Positions 1 to 6,074 of a DNA stretch of 8,060 bases are shown piece by piece. Location: positions 1 to 8,060 of the forward strand of contig WJJA01000510.1 in NCBI GenBank assembly GCA_014729955.1, read 5' to 3'. Origin of the DNA: a bacterium. Its GTDB lineage: Bacteria > Electryoneota > Electryoneia > Electryoneales > Electryoneaceae. Under the pieces are notes generated by a model that worked only from the letters and a program-made list of their open reading frames with translations, was not told where the DNA came from and did not search any database. Made by a program: the position numbers and the translations under genes. Position 1 is the first letter of the stretch; each line of letters opens with the position of its first letter.

Positions 1-2
1 AT

Positions 3-1004
3 GTCGGGGAAATGGATTCGCCGTTGATACAGGGTGACGATATCTCCGGCGAGCTGGGCAGCGTGGTGAACGAAACCGGGCTGCTTGCGGACGCCTTTTC
101 CCGTCTCACCGGCCCGGAAGACGAAGACACGGTTTTCTGGTACGAAATCCCCACCAATCCGCAGTACCCGGTGAGATTGTACGGCGCACCCATCGATGTC
201 GGCTATATCCTCGCAGAAACGTTTTACCCGAAACTGGAAGCAGCCGTATTCACCTCCGCCACTCTTGCCGTGGACGAGAAATTTGACTTCATCGCATTCC
301 GCCTGGGTGTGGAAGAGGATTACAGAGGGGAGCTGTACCCTTCGCCGTTCGACATGCGGCGTCAGCTCTACATCGCCGTCGCCGAGTTCACCGGCACGCC
401 CAAGGGCGATCTCGCACGGTATACACGCGAAGTCGCCGACCTGGTGCAGAAACTGACACGTGATTCCGATGCCGGCACCCTCGCTCTCTTCACCTCACGC
501 CGTATGCTACGAGAAGCCTACGATGTCGTGAAGGAACCGTTGGAACGTGACGGCTGGATGGTGCTGGGACAAACCCTGGACGGCGGGCAGGCGGATCTGC
601 TCGAACGGTTCAAGCTGACGCGCCGCTCCGTGCTTTTCGGCATCGACAGCTTCTGGGAAGGGATCGATGTGCCGGGCGAAGCGCTGGAACAACTGGTGAT
701 CGCACGCCTGCCTTTCGCCGTACCGACCGAACCTCTCAACCAGGCGCGTTGCGAAATCATCGAGGAGGACGGAGGCAATCCCTTTATCGAGTACTCGGTG
801 CCCGAAGCAGCGCTGAAGCTGAAACAGGGCATCGGCCGGCTGATTCGTACCATGGACGATGTCGGCGTGGCGGTAATCTGCGATGCACGGGTGGTGCGGT
901 CACGGTGGGGCAAAATGATTCTCAACAGCCTGCCGGTTCCAGCGGTCTCCTACAAGGACTACGAACACCTGGCGGAGGATGTGCGCAAGTTCCTGCGTGG
1001 ATAA
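3..1004 (+). CDS. DinG/YoaA-family ATP-dependent DNA helicase, C-terminal part (5' truncated by window edge)
   Basis: Superfamily 2, XPD-like DNA helicase. The open frame continues to the left edge, so the ATG at 12 is internal and the true start is outside the window. What is present is the second half. Residue numbers count from that ATG. A motif III-like FTSATL lies near 80-85, a motif IV-like LALFTSRRML near 158-166, motif V with GIDSFWEGIDVPG near 210-222, LPFAVPTEPLN near 233-243, and motif VI QGIGRLIRT near 272-280 followed by DARV. SPFD and SFWEG are hallmarks of the DinG/YoaA helicases. These are 5'-3' helicases that, in characterised members, carry an Fe-S cluster and resolve R-loops or stalled forks. 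The N-terminal Walker A box, the cluster cysteines and any fused exonuclease domain are not visible, so DinG and YoaA cannot be told apart here. The frame ends in LRG-stop and converges on the lon side, with only 22 bases to the next possible gene. Confidence 0.9.
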   Translation, partial: VGEMDSPLIQGDDISGELGSVVNETGLLADAFSRLTGPEDEDTVFWYEIPTNPQYPVRLYGAPIDVGYILAETFYPKLEAAVFTSATLAVDEKFDFIAFRLGVEEDYRGELYPSPFDMRRQLYIAVAEFTGTPKGDLARYTREVADLVQKLTRDSDAGTLALFTSRRMLREAYDVVKEPLERDGWMVLGQTLDGGQADLLERFKLTRRSVLFGIDSFWEGIDVPGEALEQLVIARLPFAVPTEPLNQARCEIIEEDGGNPFIEYSVPEAALKLKQGIGRLIRTMDDVGVAVICDARVVRSRWGKMILNSLPVPAVSYKDYEHLAEDVRKFLRG

Positions 1005-1026
1005 CGCGCCCGCTGAAGGTCATTCC

Positions 1027-1215
1027 TCATTCAGGGTCACGCATCAGTTCGTCGGCAAGGCAGACCAGGGAGCGCACGACAAGCATGGCGGCATACCCGC
1101 CCACCGCGAGCAGGCCGACTGCCGCGAAGGTCAGGTAGACACCCGCCGCTCGGCGCAGCTTCCGCCCCAGGCGGTCCCACTCAGTTCGCAGATGCTGCCA
1201 GGTCAACACGGTCAT
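1027..1215 (-). CDS. hypothetical small single-pass membrane protein downstream of lon
   Basis: I do not recognise a family. A 62-residue frame starts at an ATG at 1215, inside the last codons of lon (35-base overlap, different frame), and ends at TGA. An in-frame TTG at 1233 would add six residues. The purine-rich GGGAG sits only three bases before the ATG, so the ribosome site is short-spaced. The N-terminal 22 residues are strongly basic (R10, R15, R18, K19, R21, R22). A hydrophobic helix follows at about 24-47 (LTFAAVGLLAVGG core), then a short acidic tail ending ELMRDPE. The positive-inside rule would put the N-terminus in the cytoplasm. The amphipathic basic segment followed by one clean membrane helix is hard to get by chance, which is the main reason for calling it. 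Overlap with lon implies translational coupling in a lon transcript. It may still be a spurious frame. Confidence 0.5.
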   Translation of the reverse strand: MTVLTWQHLRTEWDRLGRKLRRAAGVYLTFAAVGLLAVGGYAAMLVVRSLVCLADELMRDPE

Positions 1216-3598
1216 GCTCTCCCGAGAACGCAAGCTTCCAGACCTCGTCGATATGTTTCACAAAGTGTACCTTGAGTCCCTTGCCGACACCCGGCGGGCG
1301 ATCTTCCCACTGCGGGATGTTGTCATGGGGCAGCACGATCTCCTTGATCCCCTGCCGCTGTGCCGCCATCACCTTTTCATTGATTCCGCCGACCGGCAGC
1401 ACATCGCCCTGCAGCGTAATTTCACCGGTCATTGCGATATCGCCGCGCACCGGTCGATTGGTCAACGCCGACAGCAGCGCCGTCGCCATCGTGATCCCCG
1501 CTGAGGGACCATCCTTGCGGATCGCGCCTTCCGGCACATGGATGTGGATCTCGCGCTTGTAAAACAGCGTGGCATCCAGCTCCAATTCCTTGGAAAGGCT
1601 GCGAATGTAGGTCAGGCCGGCCTTGGCGGATTCCTGCATCACGTCGCCCAATTGTCCGGTGAGCTGCAGGTTCGGCCGCCCGCGCATCAGGCGCACCTGG
1701 ATCTTGAGTATGTCACCGCCCACCGGTGTCCATGCCAGCCCCACCGCCACGCCGATACGCGGCTGCAGATCGAGCCGGCTGTGGTGGTATCGCGGCACAC
1801 CGAGCAGGGTCTTCAAACGATTCGCCCCCACGGTAGAACGACCGACCTTCTTCTTTTTCGTCATTTTTTCCACGCGACTGCGTGCCACTCGACGGCAGGA
1901 CTTGGCGATGTGACGCTCCAGCTCACGGACCCCGGATTCGCGCGTATAGTCTTCAATGATCGCAAGCAGCGCTTCACGGCTGAAACTGACCTGCTTCGGA
2001 TCAAGACCGTGTTCCTTCAACTGCTTCGGCACAAGAAACTGTGTCGCGATCTGCAGCTTCTCCTCGGTCAGGTACCCGGGCAGCTGGATAATCTCCATAC
2101 GGTCCTGCAGGGCAATCGGGATACCGTCACGAGTGTTCGCGGTGGTAATGAACATCACCTGGCTGAGGTCGTATTCCACCTCGAGGTAATGGTCGGAAAA
2201 GGAGGTGTTCTGTTCCGGGTCCAGCACCTCGAGCAGGGCCGAGGATGGATCACCGCGGAAATCGACGGACATCTTGTCGATTTCGTCAAGCAGGAACACC
2301 GGGTTCATCACGCCGGCTTTCTTCATCGACTGGATGATGCGCCCCGGCTGACTTCCGATGTAGGTCCGCCGGTGCCCGCGGATCTCCGCTTCGTCACGGA
2401 TCCCGCCAAGGCTGATCCGTACGAACTTCCGGTTTAACGCCCGCGCTACGCTGCGACCGAGGGACGTCTTCCCCACTCCCGGCGGCCCGACGAGGCAGAT
2501 GATCGGTCCGCGCATCTTCTTCACAAGCTTCAGCACCGCAAGGTGTTCGAGAATGCGCTCCTTCGGTTGCTTCAGGCCGTAATGATCCTCGTCCAGGATC
2601 TTCTGGGCCTGCTTGATATCATGACGGTCGCGCGTTTTTTTGCTCCACGGCAGCGATAGGATCCAGTCGAGGTAGTTGCGCACCACGGTCGCCTCGGGCG
2701 ACAGCATCGGCATTGCCTTCAGCTTCTCCAGCTCCTCGTCCACCTTGCCGCGCGCCTCGTCCGGAAGCTTCACATCGTCCAGCTTCTTCTGGTATGCAAG
2801 GATGTCGCCCCACTCTTCCTCGCTTTCCTCGCCCAGCTCCTTCTTGATCGTACGCAGCTGTTCCTGCAGAAAGTAGGTACGTTGACTGTTGGAAATCTTG
2901 TCACGCACCTGCCCTTCGATGGATCGTTCCACTTCGAGGATTTCGATCTCGTGCGCGAGCTGGGAAGCAATCTCGAGGAACTGGTCGAGCGGAGTCTCGG
3001 CTTCCAGGATGCGTTGCTTTTTCTCGTACGGCAGGGTCAGATGCGCTGCGAGGAAATCGGCGACACGGTCCGGTTCACGCATCGATTCGACCGTGAACAC
3101 CAGCTCGTCCGGCAGGTCACGATTGAGCGGGACATATTCGCGAAAGAGGCTGATCGCATGCCGCATCGCCCCCTCAAGGCGTATTTCGGAATAATGGCGT
3201 GTCACAATCGGCCGAATGCCGGCTGAAAGGTATCCCTCCTGCGGTTCGGGATTGTCGCAGCGGGCTCGCACCAGTCCCTCGACCAGCACCTTAACCAGCC
3301 CGTTCGGCAGTTTCAGCACCTGGACTATCCGTGTCACCACCCCCACATGAAACAGATCGTCGAATCCGACCTCTTCCATTCCGGGGTCACGCTGGGCGAG
3401 AATCACCAGCAGACGCTCGTCCATCATTGCCGCCTCGATGGCGCGCAAAGTGGCTTCACGCCCCACCAGCAGCGGCAGAATCATATGTGGGAAAATGATT
3501 TGGTCACGCACCGGAAACACCGGCAGCCGCTCCGGAATGGGCGGCATTTCATCGTTTCCCGGCGGGTTGTCCTGGTATGGTTCCGGAATATCGGACAT
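1181..3598 (-). CDS. lon: ATP-dependent endopeptidase Lon (LonA type)
   Basis: Cytoplasmic AAA+ serine protease that unfolds and degrades damaged proteins and short-lived regulators as a homohexamer. It has 805 residues, near the usual 780-820. The N-terminal substrate-binding domain spans about 24-215 (LPVFPVRDQIIFPHMILPLL) and is followed by a coiled segment to about 310. The AAA+ module has Walker A GPPGVGKT at 371-378, Walker B FLLDEID at 435-441, sensor-1 TTAN near 485-488 and a sensor-2 region SGVREL near 555-560. The protease domain, from about 610, carries the catalytic dyad Ser699 (KDGPSAG) and Lys742 (GGINEK). Their 43-residue spacing equals that of E. coli Ser679 and Lys722. The start is the ATG at 3598, preceded by AGAGGAG and four bases. 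It lies in the tig-clpP-clpX-lon order but is separated from clpX by a terminator and a 385-base gap, so it is probably its own transcription unit. One small deviation is GGINEK where GGLKEK or GGVKEK is usual; the catalytic Lys is kept. Confidence 0.98.
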   Translation of the reverse strand: MSDIPEPYQDNPPGNDEMPPIPERLPVFPVRDQIIFPHMILPLLVGREATLRAIEAAMMDERLLVILAQRDPGMEEVGFDDLFHVGVVTRIVQVLKLPNGLVKVLVEGLVRARCDNPEPQEGYLSAGIRPIVTRHYSEIRLEGAMRHAISLFREYVPLNRDLPDELVFTVESMREPDRVADFLAAHLTLPYEKKQRILEAETPLDQFLEIASQLAHEIEILEVERSIEGQVRDKISNSQRTYFLQEQLRTIKKELGEESEEEWGDILAYQKKLDDVKLPDEARGKVDEELEKLKAMPMLSPEATVVRNYLDWILSLPWSKKTRDRHDIKQAQKILDEDHYGLKQPKERILEHLAVLKLVKKMRGPIICLVGPPGVGKTSLGRSVARALNRKFVRISLGGIRDEAEIRGHRRTYIGSQPGRIIQSMKKAGVMNPVFLLDEIDKMSVDFRGDPSSALLEVLDPEQNTSFSDHYLEVEYDLSQVMFITTANTRDGIPIALQDRMEIIQLPGYLTEEKLQIATQFLVPKQLKEHGLDPKQVSFSREALLAIIEDYTRESGVRELERHIAKSCRRVARSRVEKMTKKKKVGRSTVGANRLKTLLGVPRYHHSRLDLQPRIGVAVGLAWTPVGGDILKIQVRLMRGRPNLQLTGQLGDVMQESAKAGLTYIRSLSKELELDATLFYKREIHIHVPEGAIRKDGPSAGITMATALLSALTNRPVRGDIAMTGEITLQGDVLPVGGINEKVMAAQRQGIKEIVLPHDNIPQWEDRPPGVGKGLKVHFVKHIDEVWKLAFSGEHDRVDLAASAN

Positions 3599-3602
3599 CG
3601 AA

Positions 3603-3609
3603 CTCCTCT
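3603..3609 (-). promoter_or_regulatory. ribosome binding site of lon
   Basis: Read on the minus strand this is AGAGGAG, followed by TTCG and the ATG at 3598. It is a strong anti-16S match and fixes the lon start. No other in-frame ATG with a comparable site lies nearby. Confidence 0.8.
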
Positions 3610-3747
3610 TTAAGCTGGAACGTCATAAAACGGTTCAAGAATGTGCCCACAGCGGGCGACCGTCTGATCTGGAATGGCCTGCCGTTGCTGATGTAGATCC
3701 GGTTGACTCGTTCAGACGTCAGGTCATACACACGATACAAGCGTGCG

Positions 3748-3808
3748 CAAGACCCGACGGATCGTTGTGTCGGGTCTTGACCCGCGTCAGCAGGGTGTGA
3801 CCCGACAC
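3748..3808. repeat. cluster of overlapping GACCCG inverted repeats in the lon leader
   Basis: On the plus strand GACCCGAC occurs at 3751-3758 and 3799-3806 and GACCCGC at 3779-3785. The reverse complement GTCGGGTC occurs once, at 3769-3776. The central copy can therefore pair with three partners. CAAGACCCGAC (3748-3758) pairs with GTCGGGTCTTG (3769-3779), giving 11 perfect pairs and a 10-base loop. GTGTCGGGTC (3767-3776) pairs with GACCCGACAC (3799-3808), giving 10 pairs. CGGGTC-TT-GACCCG (3771-3784) is a compact palindrome. A further small dyad GGGT-GTG-ACCC lies at 3793-3803. No T-run follows on either strand, so it is not an intrinsic terminator. It may be a cluster of operator sites or alternative hairpins in the lon 5' leader; the function is unknown. 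Confidence 0.75.
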
Positions 3809-3913
3809 GCAAAATGGATCTTAACCGGCACTGGAAAGCAACCTTATCATGACGATGCTGCCGTGCGGGATCCATCAAGCAGAGAGTATGGACCTTCAGC
3901 ACACACCTTTTCT

Positions 3914-3943
3914 ATTGTACTCAAAACCAAGCGCCCGCAACAA
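3914..3943 (-). promoter_or_regulatory. candidate sigma-70-type promoter for lon
   Basis: On the minus strand TACAAT (3919-3914, five of six consensus bases) lies 18 bases after TTGTTG (3943-3938, three of six). The -35 falls in the loop of the clpX terminator. Transcription would start near 3907 and give lon a leader of about 300 bases containing the GACCCG dyads. A weaker alternative closer to lon is TTGCGC (3750-3745), 16 bases, then TATGAC. Both are consensus readings only. Confidence 0.3.
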
Positions 3944-3951
3944 GCGGGCGC
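3922..3951 (-). terminator. intrinsic terminator downstream of clpX
   Basis: On the minus strand GCGCCCGC, loop TTGTT, GCGGGCGC forms a perfect 8-base, all-G+C stem (plus-strand arms 3931-3938 and 3944-3951). It is followed by the T-rich tail TTGGTTTTGA. It lies 33 bases past the clpX stop codon and should end the clpP-clpX transcript before lon. Confidence 0.85.
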
Positions 3952-3983
3952 CGGATTGTTCTCTCTTTCGCACAACCGCCTGG

Positions 3984-5249
3984 TCAGGCACGCTTGCGCG
4001 CGTCACTCTTTTCAATGACCGGATCTACCTGGTTGATTACGACATCTTTCGTGATCACAACACGTTCGATGTTCTTCATCGACGGGATCTTGAACATCGG
4101 CCCGAGCATGATCCCTTCCATGATCGAACGAAGCGCTCTCGCGCCGGTCTTGCGCTTCATCGCACGGCTGACAATCTCATCCAGCGCGTTGTCCTCGAAC
4201 TCGAGCTTGACGCCTTCCATCTCGAAAAGCCGTGTATACTGTTTGACAAGCGCATTCTTGGGTTCGGTAAGAATCCGGATCAGTGCCTCTTCATTCAGCT
4301 CGTCCAGGGCACCGGTAATCGGAAGCCGGCCGATCAACTCCGGAATCAGCCCGAACTGCATCAGGTCCACCGGCTCAACCCGGCTCAACAGATCAAACAC
4401 CGATTGCCGTGATACAGACTGCACATCGGCGCCGAAGCCCATGGCACGTTTCCCGACACGACGTTTCACAATCGTATCGAGCCCTTCAAATGCTCCGCCG
4501 CAAATGAAGAGGATGTTGCGTGTATTGATCGAGATCAGCTTCTGTTCCGGGTGCTTACGTCCCCCCTCCGGCGGCACACTGGCGACCGTGCCTTCCAGCA
4601 TCTTAAGCAGGGCCTGCTGCACACCCTCGCCGGAGACATCGCGGGTAATCGACACGTTGCTGGATTTGCGCGCGACCTTGTCCAGTTCGTCGATGTAGAC
4701 AATGCCGATCTCCGCGGACGGCACATCATAGTCTGCCGCCTGCAGCAGCCGCACCAGCACATTTTCCACATCTTCACCGACATACCCCGCTTCAGTCAGG
4801 GTTGTGGCGTCTGCAATCGCGAACGGCACCTGGAGCATCTTCGCCAGGGTCTGCGCGATCAGAGTTTTGCCGGTACCGGTCGGGCCGGTCAGCAGAATGT
4901 TCGACTTTTCCAGCTCGACATCGTCTTCGAGGTAGGCGCGACTGATGCGCTTGTAGTGGTTGTAAACCGCAACGGAAATCTTTTGCTTGGCATCATCCTG
5001 GCCGATGACATATTCGCTGAGGCGATCATAGATCTCTTCGGGAGTCGGCATGTCCTCGATCGGCCGTGCACGCCGTCGAGCATTGTTCTGCCGAATGATC
5101 TGGTTGGAGGCGCGAATGCAATGGTCGCAGATCATGACCCCCGGTCCGGAGATCATGATATTCACCTGCTCCGATGTGCGTCCGCAGAAACTACAGCGTT
5201 GTTCTTTGTCCTGCTCGCCGATTTTCGGCGGGCCTTGCTTTCCACTCAT
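3984..5249 (-). CDS. clpX: ATP-dependent Clp protease ATP-binding subunit ClpX
   Basis: AAA+ unfoldase that recognises tagged substrates, unfolds them and threads them into ClpP. It forms a cytoplasmic hexamer. It has 421 residues, the usual size. The N-terminal zinc-binding domain has Cys19, Cys22, Cys41 and Cys44 (two CxxC pairs). Walker A GPTGTGKT is at 122-129, pore loop GYVG at 155-158 and Walker B VYIDELDK at 184-191. The RKH loop is at 231-233, the arginine finger Arg308 lies in LIGRLP, and sensor-2 Arg371 lies in GARALR. The ClpP-docking loop reads MGF at 270-272 in place of the common IGF, a conservative change. The ATG start at 5249 is preceded by GAGG and six bases. It lies 50 bases downstream of clpP on the same strand, so the two are very likely one operon, closed by the terminator after 3984. 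The tail is basic (EKSDARKRA). Confidence 0.98.
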   Translation of the reverse strand: MSGKQGPPKIGEQDKEQRCSFCGRTSEQVNIMISGPGVMICDHCIRASNQIIRQNNARRRARPIEDMPTPEEIYDRLSEYVIGQDDAKQKISVAVYNHYKRISRAYLEDDVELEKSNILLTGPTGTGKTLIAQTLAKMLQVPFAIADATTLTEAGYVGEDVENVLVRLLQAADYDVPSAEIGIVYIDELDKVARKSSNVSITRDVSGEGVQQALLKMLEGTVASVPPEGGRKHPEQKLISINTRNILFICGGAFEGLDTIVKRRVGKRAMGFGADVQSVSRQSVFDLLSRVEPVDLMQFGLIPELIGRLPITGALDELNEEALIRILTEPKNALVKQYTRLFEMEGVKLEFEDNALDEIVSRAMKRKTGARALRSIMEGIMLGPMFKIPSMKNIERVVITKDVVINQVDPVIEKSDARKRA

Positions 5250-5299
5250 ACCTGCCCTCAGGTCCGACTGTCTTCAGACCGTTGTCAAATCAACTCTGT

Positions 5300-5911
5300 T
5301 TACTCGGAATCGTCCGACTTCGACTTGCGATTGGTAACGTCCTGAACCTTGTCGATCAAACCGTAGTTCAGCGCTTCCTCCGGTTCCATGAAGTAGTCCC
5401 TGTCGCTGTCTTTCGCAATCGTATCGGGGTCCTTGCCTGTGTGCCTGCCGAGGATCTCGTAAAGCCGCTTGCGGTCTTTGAGAATCTGCTGGGCATGAAT
5501 CTCAATGTCCGCCGCCGTGCCGCGCATCCCGCCGGACGGCTGGTGAATCATGATCTTCGAATTCGGAAGGGCAACACGCTTGCCGGGAGTACCCGCCGCC
5601 AGCAGAACCGCGCCCATGGATGCCGCCATCCCCATGCAGATGGTCTGCACCTGCGGCTTGATGTACTGCATCGTATCGTAAATCGCCAGGCCGTCGGTGA
5701 TCACACCGCCCGGGCTGTTGATGTATACGCTGACATCACGTTCCGGATCGTCCGCCTCAAGAAACAAAAGCTGGGCGATCACGAGATTGGCTATCTGGAA
5801 ATCAATCGGGGTGCCGATAAAAACGATGCGTTCCTTCAGCAGACGCGAATAAATATCAAACGCGCGTTCGCCGCGACCCGTCTGCTCAACGACCATCGGT
5901 ACGAGATTCAT
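5300..5911 (-). CDS. clpP: ATP-dependent Clp protease proteolytic subunit ClpP
   Basis: Serine peptidase that forms the double-heptamer chamber in which ClpX-delivered proteins are cut. It has 203 residues. The catalytic triad is Ser98 in GMAASMGA, His123 in MIHQPSGG and Asp172 in RDYFM. The helix after the Ser and the PNSKIMIHQPSGG block are classical. The protein starts MNLVPMVVEQTGRGERAFD, so it begins almost exactly at the mature N-terminus of E. coli ClpP. It lacks a propeptide of the 14-residue E. coli type. The ATG at 5911 is preceded by GAGGAA with about nine bases to the start. It is followed after 50 bases by clpX and preceded at 163 bases by tig, on the same strand. The C-terminal tail is polar (NRKSKSDDSE), as is common. 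Confidence 0.98.
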   Translation of the reverse strand: MNLVPMVVEQTGRGERAFDIYSRLLKERIVFIGTPIDFQIANLVIAQLLFLEADDPERDVSVYINSPGGVITDGLAIYDTMQYIKPQVQTICMGMAASMGAVLLAAGTPGKRVALPNSKIMIHQPSGGMRGTAADIEIHAQQILKDRKRLYEILGRHTGKDPDTIAKDSDRDYFMEPEEALNYGLIDKVQDVTNRKSKSDDSE

Positions 5912-5964
5912 CGTAAGGGTTCCTCTATCTGCGTAAACAGTTCTGAATCAGTTCTTTCAATACT

Positions 5965-5994
5965 AAAAATGGGGCATGACAAGGCTGAAAACGA
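5965..5994 (-). promoter_or_regulatory. possible heat-shock-like promoter for clpP-clpX
   Basis: On the minus strand CCCCATTTTT (5974-5965) matches the -10 element of sigma-32 promoters closely. A weak CCCTCGTTT (-35 part at 5994-5989) lies 14 bases upstream, in the position of CCCTTGAAA. The -35 is poor. Sigma-32 is a proteobacterial factor and the host phylum is unknown. A start near 5957 would leave a leader of about 45 bases. A sigma-70 reading is also possible: TTGAAA at 5960-5955, 17 bases, then TTTACG. It has a weak -10 and would begin almost at the ribosome site. Confidence 0.25.
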
Positions 5995-6043
5995 GGGGGT
6001 AACCCAGGCACTTGCTCCCTTCGGAGTCACCTCAAAGCCTTGT
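5979..6043 (-). other. potential structured RNA element between tig and clpP
   Basis: Plus-strand ACAAGGCT (5979-5986) and AGCCTTGT (6036-6043) form a perfect 8-base stem around 49 bases. Inside it GAGG (5993-5996) can pair with CCTC (6030-6033), closing two small hairpins: GGG-TAA-CCC (5997-6005) and CTCC-CTTC-GGAG (6015-6026). The nested arrangement is that of a three-way junction in the tig-clpP transcript. I do not recognise it as a known riboswitch or small RNA. There is no T-run directly after the stem; five T residues come about a dozen bases later, so a weak attenuator is possible. Confidence 0.4.
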
Positions 6044-6074
6044 GAACTCTAGTCGGCATATCATTTTTTGGGTC

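Larger units (their letters stand above)
3599..3983. other. clpX-lon intergenic region, no gene
   Basis: This is a 385-base gap between two minus-strand genes. I find no convincing protein or RNA gene in it. It holds the clpX terminator at its right end, a candidate lon promoter overlapping that terminator, a cluster of GACCCG dyads near its middle, and a wide 7-base inverted repeat (CGTCTGA at 3661-3667, TCAGACG at 3712-3718). A minus-strand frame from a GTG at 3902 crosses the gap and runs into lon out of frame. It shows no recognisable protein. Confidence 0.7.

Noticed and set aside
1005..1026. Bidirectional terminator between the helicase and the small membrane gene
   Set aside because: The 22-base gap and its flanks contain only a 5-base CTGAA/TTCAG dyad without a T-run.
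1538..2437. 299-codon plus-strand open frame antisense to lon
   Set aside because: It covers conserved Lon AAA+ coding sequence, has no recognisable protein and no ribosome site of note. It is a shadow frame.
3606..3640. Sigma-32-like promoter just before lon (CTTGAA with CCAGCTTA)
   Set aside because: The implied start would fall inside the lon ribosome binding site, and the -10 match is only partial.
3549..3902. 117-codon minus-strand frame across the clpX-lon gap
   Set aside because: It has a GTG start without a ribosome site, runs into lon out of frame, and has no recognisable motif or hydrophobic pattern.
4551..5345. 264-codon plus-strand open frame antisense to clpX and clpP
   Set aside because: It crosses two certain genes and their gap in antisense. 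Its composition is that of a reverse-complement shadow.
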